DNA of 64,000 nucleotides from Bordetella sp. (GCA_017308115.1 JAFKFS010000015.1:1-64000), one strand, 5' to 3'. Shown: positions 18,638 through 27,295, counted from the stretch's first letter. The notes: generated from the sequence alone by a model not told the origin. A program made the numbers and translations.

Positions 18638-19219
18638 TCAGTGTCCGATCAGCTTGACCATAAAGAAGGCGCCGACCAGCAGGACCAGGAACAGGACGGT
18701 GAACAGGGCCAGCCGCTTCTCGATGATCGCCAGCATGGGCGGCCCCCAGCGCCGGAGCACGAAGGCCACCAGGAAGAAACGGGCGCCGCGCGTCACGACG
18801 CACAGGGCGATGAACAGCGCCAGATTGAACTGGAAGATGCCCGAGGCGATGGTGATCAGCTTGAAGGGGATGGGGGTCAGCCCCTTGATCAGGATGACCC
18901 AGGCGCCGTGCTGCTGGAACAGGACCTTGGACGCCTCGAAGGTCTCGGCCTTGCCCAGCCAGGCCAGCATCTGCAGGCCGACCGGCTCCAGAAAATAGCC
19001 GATGGCGTAGCCCGCTATCCCGCCCAGCACCGAGGCGACGGTGCAGACCAGGGCGTAGACATAGGCGCGCTCGGGCCGGGCCAGCACCATGGGCGCCAGC
19101 ATGACGTCCGGCGGAATCGGGAAGAAGGAGCTTTCGGCGAAGGACACCACGGCCAGCGACCGGGTCGCGTGACGATGGCGGGCCAGGGAGAAGACCCAGT
19201 CGTAGAGCTTGCGCAGCAT
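18638..19219 (-). CDS. YqaA/DedA-family membrane protein (VTT domain)
   Basis: 193 residues with about four to five hydrophobic segments. The DedA/SNARE-associated signature is seen in SFFPIPPDVMLAPMVL (re-entrant loop with Pro-x-Pro-Asp) and GLTPIPFKLITIASGIF (second re-entrant loop). Members of the superfamily move lipids across membranes (undecaprenyl phosphate in DedA and phosphatidylethanolamine-type substrates in others), but the YqaA subgroup has no settled substrate. It is upstream of dsbB on the same strand with a 55-base gap. Confidence 0.9.
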   Translation of the reverse strand: MLRKLYDWVFSLARHRHATRSLAVVSFAESSFFPIPPDVMLAPMVLARPERAYVYALVCTVASVLGGIAGYAIGYFLEPVGLQMLAWLGKAETFEASKVLFQQHGAWVILIKGLTPIPFKLITIASGIFQFNLALFIALCVVTRGARFFLVAFVLRRWGPPMLAIIEKRLALFTVLFLVLLVGAFFMVKLIGH

Positions 19220-19443
19220 TCAGGCGTCCCGATCGAGGCCCCCGCCTCTCGTCCTGCGCCCGATAGCAGGCCGCGCCGACGGGGGCGAGAGGCGAACGGG
19301 CGGCTGCGACACCGGAACGTGCGTCGTTTCAGCCGACAGCCGCCTTGCGCCCCATGCCGCCCCGCCAGTAGGTTCCGCCCCAATCAGCGGCCCGCCGTGA
19401 CGGCGCCCGGCCGCGCCAAACCATGAGAGAGAGGAGACGCGTC

Positions 19444-20529
19444 ATGCAGGACGCCGCCAAACTCGACCAGGACAATCCCCTCGGCGTCGACGGCTTCGAG
19501 TTCGTCGAATTCACCGGCCCCGAGCCCGAGGCGATGATCGCGCGCCTGGAGTTGATGGGCTTCACCCCGACCCATGTGAACCCGGCCAACGGCGTGGTGC
19601 GCCTGAAGCAGGGCGACATCACCCTGCTGGTCCACCGCACGCCGGGCGGACAGGCGGCGGACTTCGCAAGGGATCACGGCCCCTCGGCCAACGGCATGGC
19701 CTTCCGCGTCGCCGACGCCAGGGCCGCCTATGAGGGCGCGCTGGCGCGCGGGGCCCGCAAGGCCGAGGGCGCGAACGGCGGCGCCCTGGCCGGCGACTAC
19801 CCCTATGTGCTGCAGGGCATCGGCGGCAGCCTGCTCTACGTCATCGACCAGTACGGCGAGACCGGCTCCCTCTACGACGCCTGGGACGAGATCGAGAGCT
19901 GGGAAGAGGCCGAGCGCAGGAACAGCGTCGGTCTGGAGATTCTGGATCACCTGACCCACAACGTCCGTCGCGGCGAGATGCGCACCTGGTCGGGCTTCTA
20001 CAACTCGGTGTTCAACTTCGAGGAGCAGAAGTATTTCGACATCAAGGGCAAGGCGACCGGCCTGTTCTCCCAGGCCATGATCGCGCCCGACCGCGCCATC
20101 CGCATCCCGCTGAACGAGAGCCAGGACGAGAACTCCCAGATCGAGGAATTCATCCGTCGCTACAACGGCGAAGGCATCCAGCACATCGCCCTGACGACCG
20201 AGAACATCTTCGAGACGGTCGAGGCCATGCGGGCGCGCGGCGTCGATTTCCAGGACACCATCGACACCTATTTCGAACTGATCGACAAGCGCCTGCCCGG
20301 CCACGGCGAGGACGTGGAGCGGATGCGCAAGAACCGCATCCTGATCGACGGTTCGGATGAGGAAGGCCTGCTGCTGCAGATCTTCACCCAGGACACGTTC
20401 GGCCCGATCTTCTTCGAGATCATCCAGCGCAAGGGCAACGAAGGCTTCGGCAACGGCAACTTCCAGGCCCTGTTCGATTCCATCGAGCTGGACCAGATCC
20501 GTCGCGGCGTCATCAAGGTCGACGCCTGA
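19444..20529 (+). CDS. hppD: 4-hydroxyphenylpyruvate dioxygenase
   Basis: 361 residues, full length. Two vicinal-oxygen-chelate domains are present; the C-terminal one carries the Fe(II) ligands in LDHLTHNV (first His), GIQHIALTT (second His) and GPIFFEIIQRKGNEGFG (Glu, with the family's terminal loop). The enzyme converts 4-hydroxyphenylpyruvate to homogentisate in tyrosine catabolism. The start at 19444 has GAGGAG eight bases upstream; a further-upstream ATG at 19423 is less likely. A FAH-family gene (22788) lies downstream, but homogentisate dioxygenase is not seen here. The next ORF starts directly after its stop codon. Confidence 0.97.
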   Translation: MQDAAKLDQDNPLGVDGFEFVEFTGPEPEAMIARLELMGFTPTHVNPANGVVRLKQGDITLLVHRTPGGQAADFARDHGPSANGMAFRVADARAAYEGALARGARKAEGANGGALAGDYPYVLQGIGGSLLYVIDQYGETGSLYDAWDEIESWEEAERRNSVGLEILDHLTHNVRRGEMRTWSGFYNSVFNFEEQKYFDIKGKATGLFSQAMIAPDRAIRIPLNESQDENSQIEEFIRRYNGEGIQHIALTTENIFETVEAMRARGVDFQDTIDTYFELIDKRLPGHGEDVERMRKNRILIDGSDEEGLLLQIFTQDTFGPIFFEIIQRKGNEGFGNGNFQALFDSIELDQIRRGVIKVDA

Positions 20530-20715
20530 ATGCGGTTCCGACCTCCGCACTGGCTGCCCTGGCTCGGCCCGCTTCTGGCGGCCGGGGCCGGGGCCCTGGC
20601 GGGCGAATACTGGCTGGGAGGCGGCTTCTGGATGGTCCTGGCCGCCGCCCTCGTCTGCGGCTTCGCCCCCATCCTGGCCTATCGCGTCTGGCGACGCCTG
20701 CATCATAGGCGCTAG
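20530..20715 (+). CDS. Small two-helix membrane protein
   Basis: 61 residues beginning immediately after the hppD stop (TGAATG), so probably translationally coupled. It has two hydrophobic stretches (LPWLGPLLAAGAGALAGEY and FWMVLAAALVCGFAPILAY) and a basic C-terminus (RVWRRLHHRR), typical of small inner-membrane proteins with cytoplasmic positive ends. No family recognised. It may be an orphan accessory protein or simply a chance coupled ORF; the coupling and composition favour a real gene. Confidence 0.6.
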   Translation: MRFRPPHWLPWLGPLLAAGAGALAGEYWLGGGFWMVLAAALVCGFAPILAYRVWRRLHHRR

Positions 20716-20726
20716 ACTGAGTTTTT

Positions 20727-20844
20727 CCCGCCCCAAGCAATGGGGAGGGGGACCACGAAGCGGTGGAGGGGCCTCTTCAGCGGAACCAGGAAGCCCCTCC
20801 GTCTCGTCGGCTTCGCCGCCGATCCGCCTCCCCACGCAGTGGGA
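20727..20844. repeat. Composite inverted intergenic repeat, family A
   Basis: Left arm cccgccccaagcaatgggga, internal ccacgaagcggtggaggggc and its inverted partner gcccctccgtctcgtcggct, right arm cctccccacgcagtggga. It closely parallels the element at 35378-35497. Confidence 0.8.
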
Positions 20845-20871
20845 AGCAGAAAGAACAATGGGGAGCTTGAA

Positions 20872-21957
20872 ATGAAATCCATCGCCATCGCCGCCGCAGC
20901 GGCCGCCGCCCTGCTGGCCTCGCCGGTCATCGCCCAGGACGCCCCGAAGTGGTCGCTCGCCATCCACGGCGGCGCGGGCGTGATCGAGCGCGCCGAGTTG
21001 AGCCCCGAGCGCGACGCGGCCTATCGCGCCGGCCTGCAGGCCGCGCTGGACGCCGGATCGGCCGTGCTGGCGCGCGGCGGCTCGGCGCTGGACGCCGTCC
21101 AGGCCGCCGTCGAGACGATGGAGGAGAACCCCCTGTTCAACGCAGGGCGCGGCGCCGTCTTCACCTCGGCCGGGAAGAATGAACTGGACGCCGCCGTCAT
21201 GGACGGAACCGATCTGAACGCCGGGGCCGTGGCGGGCCTGACCCGCACGCGCCACCCCATCGCCGCCGCCCGCGCGGTGATGGAGAAGTCGCCGCACGTC
21301 ATGCTGATCGGCGACGGCGCCGAAACCTTCGCCCGGTCGGTCGGACTGGAGGAGGTCGCGCCCAGCTTCTTCTTCACCGAAAGCCGCTGGCAGGCCCTGC
21401 TGGAGGCCCTGCGCGCGTCCGGCAAGCCCCTGCCGCCGCGGCCCGAGGGCGCGCCCGCCGAGCCGGCCCGCCTGGACCCGGCCGCGCCCCTGGCCTTCAA
21501 CCTGAATGAAGCCCCGCTGGACGAGCGCAAATTCGGCACCGTCGGCGCCGTGGCCATGGACAGCCAGGGCCGCCTGGCCGCCGGCACCTCGACCGGCGGC
21601 ATGACGGCCAAGCAATGGGGCCGGGTCGGCGACGTGCCGGTGATCGGCGCGGGGACCTACGCCTCCAACGCCGAGGGCTGCGCCGTCTCGGCCACCGGAT
21701 CGGGCGAGTACTTCATCCGCTCCACGGTCGCGCGCGACATCTGCCACCGCACCGCCCAGGGCGCGACCGTCCAGGCCGCCGCCGAGGCCGAAATCGCCGA
21801 GGTCGGAAGCATCGGCGGCGACGGCGGCGTCATCGTGATGGGCAGGGACGGCGTCCACGCCTTCTCGATGAACACCTCGGGCATGTATCGCGGCGCCGTC
21901 TCCTCGACCTCGCCCGCGCGCGTCGCCATCTACGCCGACGAAGAGGGAGCGCGTTGA
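20872..21957 (+). CDS. Exported isoaspartyl peptidase/L-asparaginase (plant-type, Ntn hydrolase)
   Basis: 361 residues with a signal peptide (MKSIAIAAAAAAALLASPVIA, then QD). The body starts SLAIHGGAGVIER, the family's opening motif. The autocatalytic cleavage site is before the Thr of KFGTVGAVAMDSQGRLA, with GTSTGGM following; this Thr becomes the N-terminal nucleophile of the beta chain. The enzymes hydrolyse isoaspartyl peptides and asparagine; here the protein is exported, so it likely acts on periplasmic peptides. GGGAG lies seven bases upstream of ATG 20872. It overlaps the next gene by TTGA. Confidence 0.95.
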   Translation: MKSIAIAAAAAAALLASPVIAQDAPKWSLAIHGGAGVIERAELSPERDAAYRAGLQAALDAGSAVLARGGSALDAVQAAVETMEENPLFNAGRGAVFTSAGKNELDAAVMDGTDLNAGAVAGLTRTRHPIAAARAVMEKSPHVMLIGDGAETFARSVGLEEVAPSFFFTESRWQALLEALRASGKPLPPRPEGAPAEPARLDPAAPLAFNLNEAPLDERKFGTVGAVAMDSQGRLAAGTSTGGMTAKQWGRVGDVPVIGAGTYASNAEGCAVSATGSGEYFIRSTVARDICHRTAQGATVQAAAEAEIAEVGSIGGDGGVIVMGRDGVHAFSMNTSGMYRGAVSSTSPARVAIYADEEGAR

Positions 21958-22427
21958 AGCCCAGAGGCGACCATGCGGGGGTCGTCGCGCCCCCGCCGCT
22001 GATCTATCTGGCCTTCCTGCTGGCCGGGTTCGGGATCGGCCGCCTGATCGGCGAGCCCTCCCTGGGCCTCGCGGTCGAATGGCGGCGCGGCTTGGCCTTC
22101 GTCCTGGTGATCGGCGGCCTGGTGCTGGACGGCATCGCCGCCGGAACCTTCCGCCGCCTGGGCACCCCGCCCGAGCCGTGGAAGCCGACGACGGCGCTGG
22201 CGACCGGCGGCCTCTACCGCTTCAGCCGCAACCCCATCTATCTGGGCTTCGCCCTGACCTACGTCGGGTTCGCCGTGGGCATGGACAGCCCCGCAGCCCT
22301 GGCCCTGCTGGTCCCCTGCCTGATCGTGGTCGACCGCTTCGTCGTCGCCCGCGAGGAGCGCTATCTGACGGCGCGTTTCGGCGCCGATTACGAAGCTTAT
22401 CGCCAGAAGGTCCGTCGATGGCTGTGA
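21954..22427 (+). CDS. Isoprenylcysteine-methyltransferase-like (ICMT/PEMT) membrane protein
   Basis: 157 residues from TTG 21954, which overlaps the preceding TGA and has AGGGAG at the right distance. Hydrophobic segments lie at about residues 14-32, 46-62 and 93-117. The ICMT/PEMT signature is visible: LATGGLYRFSRNPIYLGF then LTYVG, and a C-terminal REERYLTARFGADYEAYRQ, matching the family's SAM-binding region. In bacteria these proteins methylate lipids or unknown carboxyls; the substrate is not predictable. The gene overlaps the next ORF by ten bases, so the three-gene run 20872-22717 is probably one transcript. Confidence 0.8.
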   Translation: MKPRGDHAGVVAPPPLIYLAFLLAGFGIGRLIGEPSLGLAVEWRRGLAFVLVIGGLVLDGIAAGTFRRLGTPPEPWKPTTALATGGLYRFSRNPIYLGFALTYVGFAVGMDSPAALALLVPCLIVVDRFVVAREERYLTARFGADYEAYRQKVRRWL

Positions 22428-22717
22428 GCCCAGAACCCCCCGAGCCTCACGCCGACGAACTGTCCGAAATGGCGCTGGAGGAGCTGGACGCCGCCTGCGG
22501 CCTGCGGTGGGTCGAGATGAAGGCCGTCACCCCCTGGGGCGACGCCTACGAGGGCATGGCCCCGTCCGGCCGCGAGGTCGAGGTCGAGCGCCGCTATCTG
22601 TGGGCCCACGAACCGGCCGGCGCGATCATCGTCGAGGTCGAGGTGCGCGACCCGGCCCGGCGCACCGGCGCCGAGGCCCGCGCCGTCATCAGCCCGCCCG
22701 GCGTCGAAACGCCCTGA
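22418..22717 (+). CDS. Hypothetical protein, 99 residues
   Basis: Begins at an ATG overlapping the end of the methyltransferase gene by ten bases. The acidic N-terminus (EPPEPHADELSEMALEELDA) precedes a short beta-rich part (RWVEMKAVTPWGDAYEGMAP; YLWAHEPAGAIIVEVEVRD). It has no signal peptide, membrane segment or cysteine pair, with a single Cys in AACGLRW. Family not recognised. Overlap and codon usage consistent with the neighbours support a real coding gene. Confidence 0.65.
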   Translation: MAVSPEPPEPHADELSEMALEELDAACGLRWVEMKAVTPWGDAYEGMAPSGREVEVERRYLWAHEPAGAIIVEVEVRDPARRTGAEARAVISPPGVETP

Positions 22718-22787
22718 ACGCTTTCCTTGGGCGCCTGTTCGTTCAACCCGCTTTCCAAGCGTCGCTCTCAAGACTAGCCTCATCTCC

Positions 22788-23795
22788 ATGAAACTCGCCT
22801 CTCTCAAGCACGGCCGTGACGGCCGCCTCGTCGTCGTCTCCAACGACCTGAACTGGTTCACGGACGCCTTCCTGATCGCGCCGACGCTGCAGGCGGCGCT
22901 GGACGACTGGGGGCGCTGCGAGCCGCTGCTGCGCGTCCTGGCCGAGAGCCTAGAGCACGAAGCCGTGCCGCGCGGCCGCTTCCACGAGCGCGACGCCGCC
23001 GCCCCCCTGCCCCGCGCCTATCAGTGGGCCGACGGCTCGGCCTATGTGAACCACGTCGAGCTTGTGCGGCGGGCGCGCGGCGCCGAGATGCCCGAAAGCT
23101 TCTGGACCGATCCGCTGATGTACCAGGGCGGCTCCGACGGCTTCCTGCCGCCGCGCGACGCCATCCCGCTGAAGGACGAGGCCTGGGGCTGCGACCTGGA
23201 GGCCGAGATCGTGGTCGTCACCGGCGACGTGCCCCTGGGCGCGACCCGCGACGAGGCCCTGGCGGCGATCCGCCTGGTCGGCCTGGTCAACGACGTCTCG
23301 CTTCGCAACCTGATCCCGGCCGAACTGTCCAAGGGCTTCGGCTTCGTCCAGTCCAAGCCGGCCAGCGCCCTGTCGCCGGTCTTCGTCACGCCCGATGCGC
23401 TGGGCGATCGCTGGAAGGACGGCAAGCTGCACGGCGCCCTGCTGGTGCAGGTCAACGGCCAGGACTTCGGCCGCGCCGACGCGGGCGTCGACATGACCTT
23501 CGACTTCGGCACCCTGATCGCCCACCTGGCCAAGACGCGCGCCTTAAGCGCCGGGACCGTCATCGGCTCGGGCACGGTGTCGAACAAGGACGCCGACGGC
23601 GGCCCCGGCAAGCCGGTGTCCGAAGGCGGCCTGGGCTACAGCTGCATCGCCGAAATCCGCACGGTCGAGACGATCCAGACCGGCGCGGCCAGGACCCCCT
23701 TCCTCAAGCACGGCGACACCGTCCGCATCGAGATGCTGGACGACGGGCGCCACACCCTGTTCGGCGCCATCGAACAGACGGTGGCGCCGAGCTGA
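22788..23795 (+). CDS. Fumarylacetoacetate hydrolase-family protein
   Basis: 335 residues. The C-terminal FAH fold is clear: GCDLEAEIVVVTGDVPLG contains the acidic metal ligands, LVGLVNDVSLRNLIPAELSK matches the conserved Asp region, and KPASALSPVFVTPD and GSGTVSNKD are further family motifs. The 335-residue form with N-terminal LASLKHGRDGRLVVVSNDL is the bacterial fumarylacetoacetase-like subgroup, which would cleave fumarylacetoacetate to fumarate and acetoacetate, the last step of tyrosine catabolism. hppD is 2.3 kb upstream on the same strand, which fits that role. The start at 22788 follows an intergenic gap of 70 bases. Confidence 0.88.
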   Translation: MKLASLKHGRDGRLVVVSNDLNWFTDAFLIAPTLQAALDDWGRCEPLLRVLAESLEHEAVPRGRFHERDAAAPLPRAYQWADGSAYVNHVELVRRARGAEMPESFWTDPLMYQGGSDGFLPPRDAIPLKDEAWGCDLEAEIVVVTGDVPLGATRDEALAAIRLVGLVNDVSLRNLIPAELSKGFGFVQSKPASALSPVFVTPDALGDRWKDGKLHGALLVQVNGQDFGRADAGVDMTFDFGTLIAHLAKTRALSAGTVIGSGTVSNKDADGGPGKPVSEGGLGYSCIAEIRTVETIQTGAARTPFLKHGDTVRIEMLDDGRHTLFGAIEQTVAPS

Positions 23796-23871
23796 GCGAA
23801 CGCCGATCTGTTTCAGCTTGCGGCAGGATGCGAGTCGGCCGCCTTCTTCGATCATGGAGCGGAAACGGTTG

Positions 23872-24723
23872 ATGAAGAACGGGATGTTTCGGGGGCTGAC
23901 GGCCGCTGTCCTGAGCTTGACCGCGGCCACGGCGGCGGCCCAGGACTCGGACGACTGGGATCTGCTGGTTCAGCCCGAAAACCAGCTGACGGTGGCCTAT
24001 ACTCAATTCGACAACGGCCTTCTGTTGGCCGCCCGGTGCCAGCGGGGGGTCTATCAGGTCATGATCGGCGGCCTGCCGGCGGCGCCGGAGGTCAAGGACT
24101 TCAACAAATCCAACCGGATTCTCGTCATCGGCATCGGTGATAAGAAGGCGGCGGAGCAACGCTTCATGCTGGGCGATAATCCCAGCGTCGCCTTTTCGGA
24201 ACTGCCGGCGCCCCTGGCGCGCCAGATGCGAGAGGGCGGGCCGATGACGATCGTGGCGCCCGGAGGCGGCGAAGGCGGTCGAAACCTGCGCTATGTGGTG
24301 GAGCTGCCTGCATCCAACGCCGCAATAGATCAGTCTCTGGCGGCTTGCGACCGGCCTCTCGTCGATCCACGCGACCGGCAGCTGGATGAGCTGGAGGACG
24401 ACGGCCTTCCGATCAGCCTGGCCTGGAAACGGATGCCCATGCCCGAGTATCCTGAAGGTCGGACCTATACGGCGGGGTTTGCGGTCATCACCTGTCTCAG
24501 TCAGGCCGACGGCCGGGTTGATGATTGCGTGGTCGAGACCGAATTTCCCGTCGACGGCGGCTTCGGCGCAGCCGCCATGCGAGGGACGCGCAAGGGGCGA
24601 CTGGAGAATCGCGGGGGCGGCGATGGGCCCGTTCCGGCCCGACTGATCGCCTATCGCGTCAACTACGCCATGACCGACCCCGCGTTCTCGACGGGCAGTC
24701 GCCTTCGTCGCAACGACGAATGA
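23872..24723 (+). CDS. Exported protein with TonB-C-like C-terminal region
   Basis: 283 residues with a signal peptide (GLTAAVLSLTAATAAA, then QDSDDW). The first two-thirds (about 28-190) resemble no family I can name. The C-terminal part (PEYPEGRTYTAGFAVITCLS, then QADGRVDDCVVETEFPVDGG and FGAAAMRGTRKGRL) resembles the TonB C-terminal fold: proline before the domain, a Gly-Arg-Val hairpin, and the 'G-F-x-x-A-A' helix start. Two cysteines (ITCLS and DDCVV) could form a disulphide. I chose ATG 23872, with ggagcgg upstream; ATG 23854 is an alternative. It has no transmembrane anchor beyond the signal. Confidence 0.7.
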   Translation: MKNGMFRGLTAAVLSLTAATAAAQDSDDWDLLVQPENQLTVAYTQFDNGLLLAARCQRGVYQVMIGGLPAAPEVKDFNKSNRILVIGIGDKKAAEQRFMLGDNPSVAFSELPAPLARQMREGGPMTIVAPGGGEGGRNLRYVVELPASNAAIDQSLAACDRPLVDPRDRQLDELEDDGLPISLAWKRMPMPEYPEGRTYTAGFAVITCLSQADGRVDDCVVETEFPVDGGFGAAAMRGTRKGRLENRGGGDGPVPARLIAYRVNYAMTDPAFSTGSRLRRNDE

Positions 24724-24795
24724 CGCCAAAGGGTGCGATCTGCGATTGACGGAGGCTTCGCCGCCGCTAGATTGCGCCGCCTTGAGCCTAGCCGT

Positions 24796-24880
24796 GCCGG
24801 TGTGGTGAAATTGGTAGACGCGCCGGACTCAAAATCCGGTTCCGCAAGGAGTGTCGGTTCGAGTCCGACCACCGGCACCA
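24796..24880 (+). tRNA. tRNA-Leu (anticodon CAA)
   Basis: Cloverleaf read directly: acceptor gccggtg pairs with caccggc, D-arm with ttggtaga, anticodon stem ccgga / tccgg around ctcaaaa (CAA), long variable arm, and T-arm gtcgg-ttcgagt-ccgac. A73 is followed by an encoded CCA at 24878-24880. It decodes UUG. Confidence 0.97.
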
Positions 24881-24882
24881 CC

Positions 24883-24912
24883 GGCCCCTGAGGGGGCCTC
24901 TCCCTTCCCTTC
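24883..24912 (+). terminator. Probable terminator of tRNA-Leu
   Basis: Hairpin ggcccc-tgag-ggggcc directly after the CCA, followed by a pyrimidine-rich tctcccttcccttca run. Confidence 0.6.
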
Positions 24913-24988
24913 ATGTCTTCGCCGCCGTCCCGACCCTGCGTCGCGGCGCAGCTTGCGCGCGACTTGCGCATTCAAGGATCGTGCTCCC

Positions 24989-25019
24989 TTGATTAACCGG
25001 ACACGAGTGTCCACTTATC
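24989..25019 (+). promoter_or_regulatory. Promoter with perfect palindromic operator for the TetR efflux operon
   Basis: ggacac-ga-gtgtcc (24999-25012) is a perfect 6+2+6 inverted repeat. It lies between ttgatt (24989) and cttatc (25014), which look like -35 and -10 elements, and ends 12 bases before the TetR start at 25025. Autorepression by the TetR protein is the simplest reading. Confidence 0.6.
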
Positions 25020-25024
25020 GCGCC

Positions 25025-25585
25025 ATGACCCGTCCTTTGCGACAAGACGCCGCAGAACGTCGTGAGAAACTGCTTCTGGCGGCCCAGGCCGCCTTTGCGC
25101 GCGACGGGCTGGACGCGCCGCTGCATCTGATCGCTGAACAGGCGGGCGTCGGTCGGGCGACCCTGTATCGAAACTTCGCCGATCGGTCCGAGCTGGCCCT
25201 GGCGGTCTTCCTGAAGCAGATCGACGACCTGGCGCGGCGCACCCGCGCGCGGCTGGACGATCCGGACGTCTTCGTCTGGTTCCTGGAGCAGATGACCCGG
25301 CTGATGCTGGACAACGCGGGCCTGTCCAGCGCGATCCGCGACCTGAAGGACGAGGCCCTGGCCCCTATCCGTCAGGGACTGAAGGCCGCCGGAGCCGAGG
25401 CCCTGGCCGTCTCCCAGGCGGCGGGACGGGTGCGGCCGGACCTGAGCGTCGAGGACATCCGCGTCCTGGCCCTGATGCTGGGCGCCCCGTCGCGCACGGC
25501 GCCGGCGAAGGCGCGCGAGGCGCTCAGCCTGCGGTCCCTGGCCCTGGTGCTGGACGCGGTGCGGCCGCGCGGCGAGGCCGCATGA
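25025..25585 (+). CDS. TetR/AcrR-family regulator of an efflux operon
   Basis: 186 residues. The N-terminal helix-turn-helix is clear: REKLLLAAQAAFARDGLDAP, LHLIAEQAGVGRATLYRNFA, then DRSELALAVF. The C-terminal ligand domain is all helical and diverse, so the inducer cannot be read. ATG 25025 is chosen because the promoter-like sequence and palindrome lie just upstream and because family members begin two or three residues before the basic stretch. The final codons overlap the MFS start as ATGA, so regulator, pump and adaptor form one operon. Confidence 0.93.
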   Translation: MTRPLRQDAAERREKLLLAAQAAFARDGLDAPLHLIAEQAGVGRATLYRNFADRSELALAVFLKQIDDLARRTRARLDDPDVFVWFLEQMTRLMLDNAGLSSAIRDLKDEALAPIRQGLKAAGAEALAVSQAAGRVRPDLSVEDIRVLALMLGAPSRTAPAKAREALSLRSLALVLDAVRPRGEAA

Positions 25586-27282
25586 GCCGCCGTCACTGGG
25601 ACTTGCCGTGGGAGGATTACCTCGCCACCCTGAAGCCGCACGAGCGGCCGGTCCTGCCCGGTTCGCCCGCGACGCCGGATCATACGACGCCCTGGCGGCT
25701 GGCCTACGCCTTCGTCGGGGTGCTGGTGGCCCTGACCGGAAGCCTGGGCAACGCCGCCGTGACGGCCGACCTGCCGCAACTGGCCGGGGCGCTGGGCGTG
25801 ACCACGACGGAGGCGGCCTGGCTGCCCGCGGTCTTCGTCATGACCAACGCCTGCATGAACCTGCTGCTGGTCAAGTTCCGCATGCAGTACGGCCTGCGCC
25901 TGTTCACCGAGATCATCCTGGTCGTCTTCCTGGCCACGGCGGCGGCGCATCTGTTTCTGGAAGACTACGGCTCGACCCTGGTCGTGCGCGGCGTGGCCGG
26001 GATGGCGGCGGCGGGGATGTCGACCCTGGGCATCCTCTACATCATCCAGGCCTTTCCGGCGCAGCACCGGCTGAAGGGCATCATCATCGGCGTCGGCCTG
26101 TCGAGCCTGGCCATCCCCCTGGCGCGGCTGGGCGTCATGCGCCTGCTGGACCTGGATCAGTGGCGGGCCTTCTACATGTTCGAGCTGGGGCTGGTGCTGG
26201 TGGCCCTGCCCGCCGTCTTCGCCCTGAGGATGCCGCCGTCGCAGCGGGTGCGGGTGTTCGAGACGCTGGACTTCGTCACCTTCGCCCTGTTCGCGCCGGG
26301 CGTGGCCCTGCTGACCGCCGTTCTGGGCCTGGGCCGCATCGTCTGGTGGACCGAGGCGGCGTGGATCGGCTGGGCCCTGGCCGGGGCCATCGTGCTGCTG
26401 ACCGCCGCCGTCCTGATCGAATACAACCGCACCAATCCGCTGATCGACCTGAAGTGGCTGGCGGGGCGGGACCTGGTGCGGCTGCTGCTGGCCATCCTGC
26501 TGGTGCGGATCGTCCTATCGGAACAGACGACCGGGGCCGTCGGCTTCCTGCAGCAGATGGGGCTGGTGCCGCAGCAGATGCAGGGCCTGTTCCTGATCAT
26601 GCTGATCGCCACGGCGGCGGGGACCCTGGTCAGCGCCTTCACCCTCGATCCCATGAAGCTGTGGAAGCCGATCTCGATCGCCCTGGTCATGATCGCCGTC
26701 GGCGCCTTCATCGACAGCCACGCCACCGTGCTGACGCGCCCGACCCAACTCTACTTCAGCCAGGCCCTGCTGGCCTTCGCCGCCGCCTTCTTCATCGGCC
26801 CGACGATGATCCTGGGCTTCGGCAAGGTGCTGCAGGGCGGGGGCAAGAACCTGATCAGCTTCATCGTCCTGTTCTCTATCGGCCAGAACGTCGGCGGGCT
26901 GATGGGCTCGGCCCTGGTCGGCACCATCCAGACCCTGCGCGAGAAATTCCACTCCAGCCAGCTGTCCGAGAGCATCGGCCTGGGCGATCCCGAGACCGTG
27001 CTGCGCCTGCAGCAGCTGGGCGGCGCCTACGCCCATGTGATCGGCGACACGGCCCAGCGTCAGGGTGCGGCCCTGCGCCTGCTGCAGCAGCAGGTCAGCC
27101 AGCAGGCCCAGGTGCTGGCCTACAACGACGTCTTCCTGCTGATCTCGGGGGCCGCCGCGATCGGCGCCGCCTGGGTCGCCCTGAACCACTATCGGCCCAA
27201 GCTGGAGGCGCGTCGCGCCGCCCGCCAGGCCCAGACGCAAGCCTCCGACGCCGCCGCCTCCGTCGCGACGGCCGTCGATTGA
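25582..27282 (+). CDS. MFS efflux transporter, DHA2 (14-TM) type
   Basis: 566 residues with about 14 hydrophobic segments, starting at LAYAFVGVLVALTGSLGNAA. Family features: paired acidic and polar helix-loop motifs, a long central loop at VLIEYNRTNPLIDLKWLAGR, and a C-terminal region typical of EmrB/QacA-type proteins. Such pumps move drugs, dyes or metabolites using the proton gradient, and those beside an HlyD adaptor form a tripartite system with an outer-membrane TolC-type channel. The start overlaps the TetR stop (ATGA), and the adaptor gene begins 13 bases after this one ends. No outer-membrane partner gene is in the window. Confidence 0.92.
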   Translation: MSRRHWDLPWEDYLATLKPHERPVLPGSPATPDHTTPWRLAYAFVGVLVALTGSLGNAAVTADLPQLAGALGVTTTEAAWLPAVFVMTNACMNLLLVKFRMQYGLRLFTEIILVVFLATAAAHLFLEDYGSTLVVRGVAGMAAAGMSTLGILYIIQAFPAQHRLKGIIIGVGLSSLAIPLARLGVMRLLDLDQWRAFYMFELGLVLVALPAVFALRMPPSQRVRVFETLDFVTFALFAPGVALLTAVLGLGRIVWWTEAAWIGWALAGAIVLLTAAVLIEYNRTNPLIDLKWLAGRDLVRLLLAILLVRIVLSEQTTGAVGFLQQMGLVPQQMQGLFLIMLIATAAGTLVSAFTLDPMKLWKPISIALVMIAVGAFIDSHATVLTRPTQLYFSQALLAFAAAFFIGPTMILGFGKVLQGGGKNLISFIVLFSIGQNVGGLMGSALVGTIQTLREKFHSSQLSESIGLGDPETVLRLQQLGGAYAHVIGDTAQRQGAALRLLQQQVSQQAQVLAYNDVFLLISGAAAIGAAWVALNHYRPKLEARRAARQAQTQASDAAASVATAVD

Positions 27283-27295
27283 ACCGGACAAGACC

